Origin: Acetobacteraceae bacterium
GTDB lineage: Bacteria; Pseudomonadota; Alphaproteobacteria; Acetobacterales; Acetobacteraceae
Assembly (NCBI GenBank): GCA_009693865.1
Contig: SHWL01000003.1
Location: forward strand, 1 to 64,000
Reading direction: 5' to 3'
Length of the DNA stretch: 64,000 bases
Part shown: piece after piece, positions 9,944-18,481 of the stretch
Numbering within the stretch: the first letter of the stretch is position 1
How the letters are laid out: each line of letters begins with the position of its first letter
The notes under the pieces: model-generated
Databases searched by the model: none
Told to the model about the DNA's origin: nothing
Seen by the model: only the letters and a program-made list of their open reading frames with translations
Made by a program: the position numbers and the translations under genes

Positions 9944-10321
9944 TCAGAACCTTATGACCGAAAACATCGTATGGCGAGAGACCCCCGCGTACGGCCACCA
10001 GGTCGTATGGCTTCCGCCAACCGGCCCTTTCCGGGGCGTCGCTTTGCAGCGGCCATGTTGGCCATCAAGGGTGCCGCGCGCAACGAATCGACCGCGCGCC
10101 GGAAAATTTTCCGAGTACTGGATAGCGTCGGACAGGTCGCGAAAAACACTGAGGCCCGCCGCCTCGCACGGCCACCGAAGATCGCTCGCGCCGATCTCAC
10201 GGTAGCTGCGAAAGTCCATCGCCACCGGAGGATTCGTGGTTACCAAGCGAAAAACCCCACCCGCGGCGAGTTCGGCATCTGGTGGAGGGCAATCAGGAGG
10301 CCAGTCATCGGGATAGGTCAT
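9944..10321 (-). CDS. Small conserved hypothetical protein, coupled partner
   Basis: A 125-residue protein starting DDWPPDCPP and ending in a HTTWWPY...HTMFSV block. The same pattern (a 'RSY' element, a 'GLSVFRDL' element, then the tryptophan-rich end) appears in uncharacterised proteins I have seen but cannot name. An ATG 21 nt further upstream (10342) is equally possible; neither has a strong ribosome site. It ends 2 nt before the 386-residue gene, so the two form a unit. No catalytic motif is evident. Confidence 0.55.
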   Translation of the reverse strand: MTYPDDWPPDCPPPDAELAAGGVFRLVTTNPPVAMDFRSYREIGASDLRWPCEAAGLSVFRDLSDAIQYSENFPARGRFVARGTLDGQHGRCKATPRKGPVGGSHTTWWPYAGVSRHTMFSVIRF

Positions 10322-10407
10322 GCTGGAGTGCTCGGCGCGCATGCTGAGCGGTCAACCAACGGGGGATCGCAAGGGTTTGTCAACGTCAACACTTGACCCT
10401 ACCCCCC

Positions 10408-10872
10408 TCACCGCCCCTGAAACCGCAGCTTCCGCTTTTCGTTGAACGCCAGGACACCTTCGCGCCGGTCCTCGGTATCGACAAGCCGGTTATACGCCTC
10501 GATCTCGAACATGAAGCCGCGCTTCAGATCCATTTGCAGTCCGTTATGAATGGACTTCTTCGCCTACTTTGCCGACAAAGGCGCGTTATCGCACATCGCC
10601 TGGGCGGTTTCCAACACGGCAGGCATCAGTTCGTCCGGTTCGCACAGCCGATGCAACACGCCCCACTCAAGCGCCTGAGCCGCGGTAAACGGTTTACCAG
10701 TCAGAATGACGCAGCGCAGGTCGCCGGTATCGTCGATCAGACCGGTCCACAGATCGAGCAAATCGAGACCCATCTGGGTGTTCTTGGCATTGCCAACCTC
10801 GGGCCGGTTCATCGTCACCTTCAATAGATGGCCGTCGATGATTTCGGCAAGGATCGCTGCATAAGACTTCAT
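10408..10872 (-). pseudogene. Enoyl-CoA hydratase/isomerase, internally deleted and truncated
   Basis: The frame opens like a normal crotonase (NRPEVGNAKN...). It then jumps from the VILTG that should precede the oxyanion-hole domain straight to KPFTAAQALEWG, which in intact family members follows a second ILTG about 110 residues later. The whole active-site core is missing. An in-frame TAG at 10564-10566 interrupts the remainder, after which the canonical C-terminus (KKSIHNGLQMDL ... FNEKRK) continues in the same frame to TGA at 10408-10410. It overlaps the preceding dehydrogenase stop by 4 nt (ATGA), so it was once the second gene of that operon. Confidence 0.85.
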
Positions 10873-11885
10873 GACGGCTCCAATGCGGCAAGGCGGCGGC
10901 GCCAGCGAGGAATGACCTCGGGGTTACGCACGTACAGCGGCGGCTCGCCTGCCAGAACGCGCGCGACGGCATCGACCGCGACACCGGGCAGCACCGCGTG
11001 GCTTTCCACCGTGTGGCCGACCATGTGTGGCGTCAGGATCGTGTCCGGCAGATCGCGCAACGCGCTGCCGGCGGGCAGCGGCTCGGTCGCGAAGGTATCC
11101 AGAGCGATGCGCATCGCGGGCCGTTCGCGCGCCAGCCTGATCAGAGCGGCCTCGTCGATGATTCCGCCGCGGGCGGTGTTCACCAGTACGGCGTCAGGCT
11201 TCATGAGCCGCAAATGGGCCTCATCCAGCAGGCCGCGCGTGCCCGCGTTCAGACCGAGCAACACGCAGACCACGTTGCTCTCGCGCAACAGGTCCTCCAG
11301 GCCCACCCATGTCACCGCCGGGCCCGCGTTCGGATCGACCCGCCGCGACCACGCCAACAGGCGCACACCCCAGCCGGCCAGCCGCGTTGTCATGGCGCGC
11401 GCGATGTTGCCGTAGCCGATCAGACCGACCGTCTTGCCGCGCAGCATGAAAGCGCGCGAGTTCGGCGGCCGGGGAACGACCCCGCGCAACACCGCCTCCG
11501 ACCCGTGCAGGTCATACAACGCCGCCAGCATCAGCAGGATGGTCGACTCGGCCATGCTCTCGGAATTTTCGGGCGTCTGGCCGTTGGCGACCAGGATGCC
11601 GAGATCGGTGGCGGCGCCTTCGTCAAAACCCTCGGTGCCGGTGAACGGCGAAATGACCGCGCGCAGCCGTGGCGCGTTTTCCATCAGAGCGCGTGAACAC
11701 GGCGTATCCCCCGCCGCCAGAAGAACATCGGCTTCGCCCAGAGCGGCAGGATCGGCCAGAAACGAGTCGAGCGTTCGATAAGCCGCGATGCGGTGGCCTG
11801 CCTTGGTCAGACGCGCTTCCATCTCATCGAACATCGGGCGGAGTACTGGGCGGCTGACGGTAACAATCCGTGCTGGGACTGACAT
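10869..11885 (-). CDS. D-isomer-specific 2-hydroxyacid dehydrogenase
   Basis: A 338-residue NAD(P)-dependent oxidoreductase that interconverts 2-oxoacids and D-2-hydroxyacids. The nucleotide-binding GLIGYGNIA motif lies at residues 154-162, followed by the catalytic triad R239 (NTARGG), E268 (ATEPLP) and H287 (TPHMVGH). Substrate range is unclear. It precedes the broken hydratase with a 4-nt overlap and is divergent from the lyase gene at 12003. Confidence 0.9.
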   Translation of the reverse strand: MSVPARIVTVSRPVLRPMFDEMEARLTKAGHRIAAYRTLDSFLADPAALGEADVLLAAGDTPCSRALMENAPRLRAVISPFTGTEGFDEGAATDLGILVANGQTPENSESMAESTILLMLAALYDLHGSEAVLRGVVPRPPNSRAFMLRGKTVGLIGYGNIARAMTTRLAGWGVRLLAWSRRVDPNAGPAVTWVGLEDLLRESNVVCVLLGLNAGTRGLLDEAHLRLMKPDAVLVNTARGGIIDEAALIRLARERPAMRIALDTFATEPLPAGSALRDLPDTILTPHMVGHTVESHAVLPGVAVDAVARVLAGEPPLYVRNPEVIPRWRRRLAALEPS

Positions 11886-12002
11886 GGGGATGGCCTGTGC
11901 CTCGCGAACGATCGACTCAGCCGGTCGTTAAGCCCTGGGCGGACCAGCGGCAAGCTGGACCGCCCAGGAGCGAGAGCCTAGCATCGCGGCGGAGGTACCA
12001 AG

Positions 12003-12884
12003 ATGTCCCAGACAAGCAAATTGCGTGCGTTGCTGCGTGCGCCGGGCATGGTTATCGCGCCGGGAGCCTATGATGGGCTCACCGCGATGTTGGTGGCGCA
12101 GGCGGGATTTCCGGCGGTTTACATGACCGGCGCGGGCACGTCGGTTTCGCATGGGTATCCGGATTTCGGACTGCTCACGGAAACCGAGATGGTCGCCAAC
12201 GCGGCCCGCATGGCGCGCGCCATCGATGTGCCGCTGATCGCCGACGCCGATACCGGGTACGGCAACGAACTCAACGTCGTGCGCACGGTTCAGGATTACG
12301 AGCGTGCGGGCGCCGCCGGGATCCATATCGAGGATCAGGTTTCGCCAAAACGCTGCGGCCATCTGGATGACAAGGAAATCGTGCCGCGGGAGGACTGGCT
12401 GGCGAAAATCCGCGCCGCCGCCGCGTCCCGCCGCGATCCCGACTTTCTGATTATCGCGCGCACTGACTCTCGCGCGGTCGAGGGGTTCGAGGAAGCCGTC
12501 GCTCGTGCCAACGCCGCGCTGGAGGCAGGCGCTGACATGGCATTCCTGGAAGCGCCACAAACGATGGAAGAAATCCGCGCGGTGCCGAAGCTGGTCAAAG
12601 GTCCGTGCCTGCTGAACGTCGTTTGGGGCGGCAAGACTCCCGAGATCGATCTGCGCGAGGCTGAGAAGATGGGCTTCAAACTCGCGATCGTGCCGGGTAT
12701 GTTGTTGAAGGCCGCGATCGGCGCCTGCGATGCCGCGCTGCTGGCGTTGAAGGAAACTCACGTCCACCCGGCGCCGCGCGACGGCATGACCGTGCGGGCC
12801 GCGTTCAACCGCGTCGGCGCTGAGGAATGGGATGCGTTTCGCACGAAATTCCGCCCGGCCGCCACCCGGCGCGCGGCCGAATAA
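12003..12884 (+). CDS. Isocitrate lyase/PEP mutase family lyase
   Basis: A 293-residue (beta/alpha)8 enzyme of the PEP mutase/isocitrate lyase superfamily. The Mg-binding DADTGYGN (from D81) and the catalytic loop KRCGH (116-120, C118) are intact. That loop is typical of 2-methylisocitrate lyases and related C-C bond lyases, so PrpB-like cleavage is likely, though oxaloacetate decarboxylase-like or other lyase roles are possible. It heads a run with an NHL-repeat gene and an FAH-family gene. Confidence 0.88.
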   Translation: MSQTSKLRALLRAPGMVIAPGAYDGLTAMLVAQAGFPAVYMTGAGTSVSHGYPDFGLLTETEMVANAARMARAIDVPLIADADTGYGNELNVVRTVQDYERAGAAGIHIEDQVSPKRCGHLDDKEIVPREDWLAKIRAAAASRRDPDFLIIARTDSRAVEGFEEAVARANAALEAGADMAFLEAPQTMEEIRAVPKLVKGPCLLNVVWGGKTPEIDLREAEKMGFKLAIVPGMLLKAAIGACDAALLALKETHVHPAPRDGMTVRAAFNRVGAEEWDAFRTKFRPAATRRAAE

Positions 12885-12914
12885 CAGACCGTCAGAAACG
12901 AAGGAAACGACAGC

Positions 12915-13871
12915 ATGGTGACCCTCGGCAGCGGCGACTACATTTACGAACCCGTCGACAATTGGGCGAAACTCCCCGCCGGTTGGAAATTCAAGGAAAT
13001 CGGCGGCGTCGGAGTCGACTCGAAAGACAACGTCTATGTCTTCAATCGCGGCGAGCATCCGATGATCGTGTTCGACCGCGACGGCAATTTCATCCGAGCC
13101 TGGGGCGAGGGCATGTTTCCCCGCGCCCATGGTGTCTTCGTCGCGCCCGATGACACGTTTTGGCTGACCGACGACGGCGATCATACGGTCCGGCAATGTA
13201 CCGCCGAGGGCAAGGTGCTGATGATGCTTGGCACACCCGGAAAGCCCTCGCCTTACATGAGCGGTGAGCCGTTTCATCGCTGCACTCATACCGCCATGGC
13301 ACCGAACGGCGACTTCTACGTCTCGGACGGCTACGGCAATTCCCGCGTTCACAAATATTCCCCCAACGGCAAACTGATCATGTCCTGGGGCGGGCCCGGC
13401 ACCGATCCCGGCGAATTCAACATCGTCCATAACATCACCTGCGACGCGGACGGCTGGGTGTATGTCGCCGACCGGGAAAACCACCGCGTCCAGGTGTTCG
13501 ACGGCAACGGCAAGTATGAAGCGCAGTGGAACAACCTGCATCGTCCCTGCGGCATGGTCATGACTCCCGGCAAATGCCCGGTCTGCTTCATCGGCGAACT
13601 TGGCCCGGTGCAGGCGGTCAACCGGAACATGCCCAATCTGGGCCCGCGCGTGACGATCGTCGATCACACCGGCAAGCGCCTCTCCCGGCTTGGCGGTCTG
13701 GACGCCGGACTTGGCGAGCACCAGTTCATGGCGCCGCACGGGATGGCGGTCGATCGTCACGGGGACATTTATGTGGGCGAGGTCTCCTGGACCCAATGGC
13801 CACAGCTCTTCCCGGGCCAGCCGATGCCGGACGATCTGAGGTCGTTACGAAAACTTCGCCGGGTCAAATAG
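12915..13871 (+). CDS. NHL-repeat beta-propeller protein
   Basis: A 318-residue six-bladed beta-propeller. NHL-type repeats show as recurring 'GVGVDSKDNVYVFNRG', 'AMAPNGDFYVSDGYGN', 'CDADGWVYVADREN' and 'AVDRHGDIYVGE' blocks. It resembles bacterial relatives of peptidyl-alpha-hydroxyglycine alpha-amidating lyase. No signal peptide is visible. Such proteins are commonly found beside catabolic lyases, where a lactonase- or lyase-like role is suspected but unproven. Its start follows AAGGAAACGACAGC, a usable ribosome site. Confidence 0.8.
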   Translation: MVTLGSGDYIYEPVDNWAKLPAGWKFKEIGGVGVDSKDNVYVFNRGEHPMIVFDRDGNFIRAWGEGMFPRAHGVFVAPDDTFWLTDDGDHTVRQCTAEGKVLMMLGTPGKPSPYMSGEPFHRCTHTAMAPNGDFYVSDGYGNSRVHKYSPNGKLIMSWGGPGTDPGEFNIVHNITCDADGWVYVADRENHRVQVFDGNGKYEAQWNNLHRPCGMVMTPGKCPVCFIGELGPVQAVNRNMPNLGPRVTIVDHTGKRLSRLGGLDAGLGEHQFMAPHGMAVDRHGDIYVGEVSWTQWPQLFPGQPMPDDLRSLRKLRRVK

Positions 13872-13902
13872 ACACTGGCGTCCCCGCGAAGGGAGGACAA
13901 AC

Positions 13903-15093
13903 ATGATGGATTCCCGGGCCGCGGCCCAGGCGGCTCTGCCCGAAGACGCGGCGATGGCAAGCCTTGGCGGGCGAGTCTGGCGGCCCGATGTCAACGGCCC
14001 CGCGGTGGTGGCGATCCGGGACGGCCAGGCGTTCGACATCTCCGCGGCCTGCGCGACAATGCGGGATTTATGCGAGGCCGCCGACCCCGCCACGATCCTT
14101 CGCGCGGCGGGCGGCGACGCGATCGGCTCGGTCGCGGCCTTGCTGGCGAACACGCCGCCCCAGACCCGCGACCCGGCCAAACCCTGGCTGCTGACGCCAA
14201 TCGATTTGCAGGCAATCAAAGCCGCGGGCGTCACCTTTGCGATTTCGATGCTGGAACGAGTGATCGAGGAACGCGCCCGCGGCGACCTGACCGCCGCCGC
14301 CGCGATCAGGGGGGAGGTCACGCGCCTCGTCGGTGACGATCTCCAGAAACTGACGCCTGGCTCGCCCGAGGCCGCGCGTCTGAAACAGGTCCTGATCGAG
14401 CAAAATGCCTGGAGCCAGTATCTGGAGGTCGGCATCGGCCCGGATGCCGAGATTTTCACCAAGGCGCAGCCCATGGCGGCGGTCGGCACGTTCATGGACG
14501 CGGGGGTGCATCCGATCTCCTCATGGAACAATCCGGAACCTGAGGTCGTGCTGGTCGTCGCCTCCACCGGCCGGATCGTGGGCGCGACACTGGGCAATGA
14601 CGTGAACCTGCGGGATGTCGAAGGACGCTCCGCGTTATTGTTAAGTAAGGCGAAAGACAACAATGCCTCCTGCGCGATCGGCCCCTTCGTCCGTTTCTTC
14701 GACTCCGCGTTCACATTGGACGATATTCGCTCAACGACCGTGAGCCTGCGGGTGGAGGGGCCGGACCAGTTCGTGCTGGAGGGCTCGTCGTCCATCGCCA
14801 AAATCAGCCGCGATCCGGCCGATCTCGTCGCGCAAATGGTCAACTCCCACCACCGTTACCCCGATGGCGCCGTCCTTTTCCTGGGCACCATGTTCGCGCC
14901 GGTCGAGGACCGCGATGTGAAAGGTCAGGGGTTTACCCACAAGACCGGCGACATCGTCACCATTGCCGCGCCCAGGCTTGGCGCGCTGGTCAATCGCATC
15001 ATGCCGACCGACCAATGCGAGCCCTGGACGTTCGGTAGCGGCGCGCTGATGCGCAACCTGGCCGCCAGAGGATTGTTATACGACCGCGGCTGA
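13903..15093 (+). CDS. Fumarylacetoacetate hydrolase family protein
   Basis: A 396-residue FAH-fold enzyme; this family hydrolyses or dehydrates 2-oxo acids with a bound divalent metal. The metal-site region (GPDAEIFTK, then NDVNLRDVEG and FGSGAL near the end) is recognisable. It is longer than the roughly 280-residue hydrolases, because of an N-terminal extension, and resembles the dehydratase-type members. It is the third gene of the lyase/NHL/FAH run, with GGGAGG before its start. Substrate unknown. Confidence 0.82.
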   Translation: MMDSRAAAQAALPEDAAMASLGGRVWRPDVNGPAVVAIRDGQAFDISAACATMRDLCEAADPATILRAAGGDAIGSVAALLANTPPQTRDPAKPWLLTPIDLQAIKAAGVTFAISMLERVIEERARGDLTAAAAIRGEVTRLVGDDLQKLTPGSPEAARLKQVLIEQNAWSQYLEVGIGPDAEIFTKAQPMAAVGTFMDAGVHPISSWNNPEPEVVLVVASTGRIVGATLGNDVNLRDVEGRSALLLSKAKDNNASCAIGPFVRFFDSAFTLDDIRSTTVSLRVEGPDQFVLEGSSSIAKISRDPADLVAQMVNSHHRYPDGAVLFLGTMFAPVEDRDVKGQGFTHKTGDIVTIAAPRLGALVNRIMPTDQCEPWTFGSGALMRNLAARGLLYDRG

Positions 15094-15117
15094 AGAAAGA
15101 CGTGCCGCTGTCCCTCC

Positions 15118-15173
15118 CGTCATGGCTCGGCGTGTCCGGGCCAACCGCTCGAGCACAGTGCCGGGCCATGACG
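15118..15173. repeat. Palindromic element A (CGTCAT...ATGACG family)
   Basis: An imperfect inverted repeat bounded by CGTCATGG and CCATGACG in the short gap between two convergent genes. Its loop contains GAGCACAGTG, the reverse complement of the CACTGTGCT loop core seen in other copies of this family. It could act as a bidirectional terminator or a REP-like element. Confidence 0.65.
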
Positions 15174-15211
15174 AAAGGGGGGGCCGGAGTCAGAGGTTAA
15201 GCGCGCGGGCG

Positions 15212-15928
15212 TTACACACCCGACATCACGGCGTCCGCGAGTTCTCTCAGGCTGTTGAAACAGAAATCGTAACGCACACCCTGAGGTGGCGGCACCGTCG
15301 CGCCCCATCCCGTCGCGCCATGACGCCGATCGATCCAGGCGGAGGCGAGGCCAAGCGCGTTCGCGGGCGCATGGTCGTGATACAGGCTTTGCGCCACATG
15401 CAAAACGTCCGACTTCTGGAAACCGCTTTCAGCCAGACGGTCGAGCAACCAGGCGAAATTCCGCGGGTCCGGCTTGTAGGATCCGATGTCCTGCGCCGTA
15501 TAAATCGCGTCGAACGTGACTCCCAACCTTGTATTCGTGACCCGGAAACTGTCGCGGTCGACATTGGACAGAATCACCAGCCGATAGCTCTGTGCCAGGG
15601 CTCGCAATGCCTCAACGGTATCCGGAAACCCCGGCCAATCGCCGATCGACGCCCCAAAACGTTCGTTTTCAGCCGCGTTGTCATCCACCTTCCAAAGCCG
15701 TGCGAGCCGCGAATGAACCTCGGTCAGCAGCGCGGCGTACGGCATGGCGGGGGTCGCCGCCTGCTGTTCAGTTTCCTGCTGGGCGAACGCGGCGAGGATC
15801 GCCTCGCCATCCAGGGTAAGTCCGGCGCGATGGACCAGCGGGCGGAGCGCGGTGAGAATGCCGCTCTCCCAGTCGATCAGGGTGCCGTAGCAGTCGAAAC
15901 TCAGGACGCGGAAGTCGGTCAGTTTCAT
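15212..15928 (-). CDS. HAD-family haloacid dehalogenase type II
   Basis: A 238-residue haloacid dehalogenase-like hydrolase. Motif I FDCYGTL carries the nucleophile D12. ILSNVD supplies the motif II serine, and YKPDPR the motif III lysine. The pattern fits type II haloacid dehalogenases, which hydrolyse L-2-haloacids, but phosphatase activity is possible. It overlaps the stop of otsB by 4 nt (ATGA), so the two are co-transcribed. Confidence 0.85.
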   Translation of the reverse strand: MKLTDFRVLSFDCYGTLIDWESGILTALRPLVHRAGLTLDGEAILAAFAQQETEQQAATPAMPYAALLTEVHSRLARLWKVDDNAAENERFGASIGDWPGFPDTVEALRALAQSYRLVILSNVDRDSFRVTNTRLGVTFDAIYTAQDIGSYKPDPRNFAWLLDRLAESGFQKSDVLHVAQSLYHDHAPANALGLASAWIDRRHGATGWGATVPPPQGVRYDFCFNSLRELADAVMSGV

Positions 15929-16656
15929 TTGGGGAGGCCCCAGTCCCCGCGCGAAGCGGTGTCCCGAAGCCAGGCTCGCACGCCGGCCGCGTCGCCGAAT
16001 TCGTCCTGGACCCGAAGCCCGGTTCCGCCCATGGCGCGGGCTTCCCGCATTCCGTCCTCATCTGTCACATCGTCGCCAATGAATACCGGCAGGCGGCCGG
16101 CAAACGGGGCCTGCCGCATCAGACGCTGGACCGCGTGGCCTTTATCGGCGCCGCGCGGCCGCACTTCCCACAGCATATGTCCCCCGATCAGTTCGAAATC
16201 CGGTGACCCCGCGATCAGGCTGGCCAGGGCGTCGTGGATCGCCGGTCCGCCGTCGGGGGCGAGGCGAAAATGCAGGCCAAAGCCGCGAGTCTTGCGCTCC
16301 AGGATCGTGCCGGGCCACGCGGCTTCGACCTCGGCGGCGCGGTCGATCCAGGCCCGGGGCGGCGGTTTCAGGTCGGGCCGCTCCACCGGTGCCCCCGCGG
16401 CGGGACGCACCGCGCCGCCATGTTCGCCGGCAACCGCGTACGGCGCGTCACCCAGCAACGCGTCGATGGTTTCGATCGGACGGCCAGTGACCACCGCGAG
16501 CGCGCCTTCGAGCAGGTCTCGCAGTGCCCGCAAATTGTCCACGAGGTCCGGCGGGACAATCACGGAATCCGGGGTCGGAGCGATATCCAGCAATGTCCCA
16601 TCCAGATCGAGCAGCAACGCGGCTCGCCTGAACGGCGGCAACGTCCCGAGGCTCAC
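15925..16656 (-). CDS. otsB: Trehalose-6-phosphate phosphatase
   Basis: A 243-residue HAD-superfamily phosphatase that makes trehalose from trehalose-6-phosphate. Motif I LLDLDGTL carries D17 and D19; TGRP, the GEHGG cap signature, DKGHAV and GDDVTDEDG are all present. No otsA is found in the window, so the synthase must be elsewhere. Its start overlaps the DUF2155 stop region by 4 nt, making a tight operon with the genes upstream and the HAD gene downstream. Confidence 0.93.
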   Translation of the reverse strand: MSLGTLPPFRRAALLLDLDGTLLDIAPTPDSVIVPPDLVDNLRALRDLLEGALAVVTGRPIETIDALLGDAPYAVAGEHGGAVRPAAGAPVERPDLKPPPRAWIDRAAEVEAAWPGTILERKTRGFGLHFRLAPDGGPAIHDALASLIAGSPDFELIGGHMLWEVRPRGADKGHAVQRLMRQAPFAGRLPVFIGDDVTDEDGMREARAMGGTGLRVQDEFGDAAGVRAWLRDTASRGDWGLPK

Positions 16657-17261
16657 GGCGCGCAGCCGACGACGCGGACGTCGTAAATCGGGTGCGCCAT
16701 CATCGACATGTAGGGCGCGGATCGCACCATCCAGCCAGTGAAGCCCGGCGCGCCGGTCCGCCGATCGCGGATGACCAGCAAGGCCGTGGCGTCGATCGGC
16801 CGGTCTGGCGTGCGGATGTAACAGCCGCGCACGGCGATCTCCAGCGAACCAAAGCGCCCGGTGTCCCCGGTCTTCACCGTCATCGTCTCCCCCCGCGCGT
16901 TAACCTTGTCCAATACCTGCAACGTCGCGGTTCCCATCGGCACCCAGCCTCCCCTTTGCGGCTGTCCCTGGGGCTGCGCGGATTTACGAGGGCCAGGCCC
17001 AGGCGTGGCGGACGGGTCGCGCAACGGGTTCGGGACCATGTCTTCCTGCGCCGGCTCTTCCCCCGGCCGCGAGAACTGGTCGGGGGGCGGCAGCGGCGCC
17101 ACCGTGACCACGTCGTCCGGCGGCGGAGGCTCAACCGGCGTGGGAGGCACGGGGATGAAAATGGCATCGCCCGGCGCGCGCTGACCCGGCGTGAACGTCC
17201 TTTGGGCCATCAGACTGAATGGCAAGGACGCAAGCAGCATCCCCACCCACAACACCCTCAT
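16653..17261 (-). CDS. DUF2155 domain-containing envelope protein
   Basis: A 202-residue exported protein: a signal peptide (to about residue 19, SLMAQ) is followed by a long proline-rich linker (about residues 35-105). A C-terminal DUF2155 domain begins at ATLQVLDKVNAR and ends YDVRVVGC. The two cysteines of the domain (near 147 and 200) could form a disulfide. The family is typical of alphaproteobacteria and its function is unknown. Position beside mlaD suggests a cell-envelope role. Confidence 0.85.
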   Translation of the reverse strand: MRVLWVGMLLASLPFSLMAQRTFTPGQRAPGDAIFIPVPPTPVEPPPPDDVVTVAPLPPPDQFSRPGEEPAQEDMVPNPLRDPSATPGPGPRKSAQPQGQPQRGGWVPMGTATLQVLDKVNARGETMTVKTGDTGRFGSLEIAVRGCYIRTPDRPIDATALLVIRDRRTGAPGFTGWMVRSAPYMSMMAHPIYDVRVVGCAP

Positions 17262-17479
17262 CTCGGCGCGCGCTTCGGGGATTCGAGGCCTTGGATCATG
17301 CCGGCCAGAATCCCACGCATCGCGGCCTCATCGACGCCTATCAGGATCGCATCCTCGAACGTGTCGCGCAGCATCTGCGCGAGTTCGGAATGGTTTTCCT
17401 GAAGCACTTTGAGCTTGTCGCGGCACGACAGCGGAGCGCCGTCTTCGCCGGGCCAGATCGAAGGGGGTTGCGGGATCAT
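17258..17479 (-). CDS. Small conserved hypothetical protein
   Basis: A 73-residue soluble protein. It has an N-terminal Pro-rich patch and a helical segment (DKLKVLQENHSELAQML) likely to be amphipathic. It overlaps both neighbours by 4 nt (mlaD upstream, DUF2155 downstream), so it is embedded in the operon and very probably real. No known domain is recognised. Confidence 0.7.
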   Translation of the reverse strand: MIPQPPSIWPGEDGAPLSCRDKLKVLQENHSELAQMLRDTFEDAILIGVDEAAMRGILAGMIQGLESPKRAPR

Positions 17480-17991
17480 TTGGGAGGGCCTTGCTCAGGC
17501 GCTTTGGGGTCCGCGCCCTTGGCTTTGTCCCCAAGGGTGGTGGCGCTGAAGATGAACTTGCCCAAAAGCTGCTCCAGACTGACGGACGACTGAGTAATGG
17601 TGATGGTACCGCCCGCGGTCAACTCGGCCGTGTCGCCGCCGGCCGTCAGATTAAGGAACTTCCCACCCAGAAGGCTCTCGCTGGTGACCTCGGCGCTGCT
17701 GTCCTTCGGCAGGCGAATGTCGTCGCGAACCGTGAGGGTGACCACAGCCAGATAGGTTTTGGGATCGATCCGCGTTTCCACGACGCTGCCGACCTTCACG
17801 CCGGCGATCCTGACCTCGGCCCCGGGGACGAGACCATCGATATGATCGAAGCGCGCCTCCAACCGGTATCCGGTTCCAGTGGTCCGCCCGGAATGCGCCA
17901 CCGCGAAAGCGAGGAATCCCGCTGCGATCAGCAGGACACAGGCCCCGGTCAGAATCTCGGCGATGCCCCGGCGGGCCATTGGACTGGCCAT
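17476..17991 (-). CDS. mlaD: Phospholipid-trafficking protein MlaD
   Basis: A 171-residue MCE-domain protein anchored by one N-terminal membrane helix (about residues 11-32) with its MCE domain in the periplasm (GYRLEARFDHIDGL through GGKFLNL). MlaD forms the hexameric lipid tunnel of the Mla pathway, which keeps the outer membrane asymmetric. mlaE, mlaF and mlaC are not in the window. It shares an operon with a DUF2155 protein and follows the NDUFA12 gene, a layout I associate with alphaproteobacteria. Confidence 0.9.
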   Translation of the reverse strand: MASPMARRGIAEILTGACVLLIAAGFLAFAVAHSGRTTGTGYRLEARFDHIDGLVPGAEVRIAGVKVGSVVETRIDPKTYLAVVTLTVRDDIRLPKDSSAEVTSESLLGGKFLNLTAGGDTAELTAGGTITITQSSVSLEQLLGKFIFSATTLGDKAKGADPKAPEQGPPK

Positions 17992-17996
17992 CGGCG

Positions 17997-18353
17997 TTAC
18001 TTGCTTTCCGGCGTCCAGGCTTCGTAGTCGCCCGTGGCGGGCGCGCGCCGGCCGCCTTCATAGTCGTGGCCAGGCGGACGGTAACTCGAAGCGGTGCCGG
18101 TGGCGTTGGCGATCGGTTTCTTGCTCCAGGGACGGCGAGCGGACTCCTGGATCGGCCGATCGGTGGTGTAGTGCAGCCAGGAATGCCATTCGGGCGGCAC
18201 CGATGAGGCCTCAACCTCGCCCTTATAAGCGATCCAGCGGCGCGCCCGGCCATTGGGACGGATCGACCGCTCCTGATAATAGTTGTTGCCCGCCGCGTCG
18301 GTGCCGACGAGATGGCCGTTGAGCAGGGTGAAAAGCCACGTGCCAAGATTCAT
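17997..18353 (-). CDS. NDUFA12-like complex I subunit
   Basis: A 118-residue homologue of the mitochondrial complex I accessory subunit NDUFA12 (B17.2). [36 protein letters not shown] and the C-terminal YEAWTP are the family hallmarks. In alphaproteobacteria it is an accessory subunit of NADH:quinone oxidoreductase on the cytoplasmic side. I chose the ATG at 18353 because GGGG precedes it; an ATG 9 nt upstream is possible. It ends 5 nt before mlaD. Confidence 0.88.
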   Translation of the reverse strand: MNLGTWLFTLLNGHLVGTDAAGNNYYQERSIRPNGRARRWIAYKGEVEASSVPPEWHSWLHYTTDRPIQESARRPWSKKPIANATGTASSYRPPGHDYEGGRRAPATGDYEAWTPESK

Positions 18354-18481
18354 ACGCCCCATATAGGCGCGCGCCGGGCATCGGTCTACCTCGGGTTTAT
18401 CCACAACATTTTGTGGTGGTGAGGCCGATTCAGCACAAAATGTGCTTCCCAGGGGATGTCATCGGCCATACGGTCCCTGGC

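Noticed and set aside
8781..9998. An earlier start at 9998 for the uncharacterised accessory gene
   Set aside because: It would overlap the coupled partner by more than 50 nt and lacks a ribosome site; the ATG at 9941 has AAGG and a 2-nt gap to the previous stop.
11928..13796. A 622-codon minus-strand frame opposite the lyase and NHL genes
   Set aside because: Low-complexity composition and complete overlap with well-supported genes on the other strand.
15122..16741. A 539-codon plus-strand frame opposite the HAD and otsB genes
   Set aside because: Arises from codon bias of the genes on the minus strand; no domain seen.
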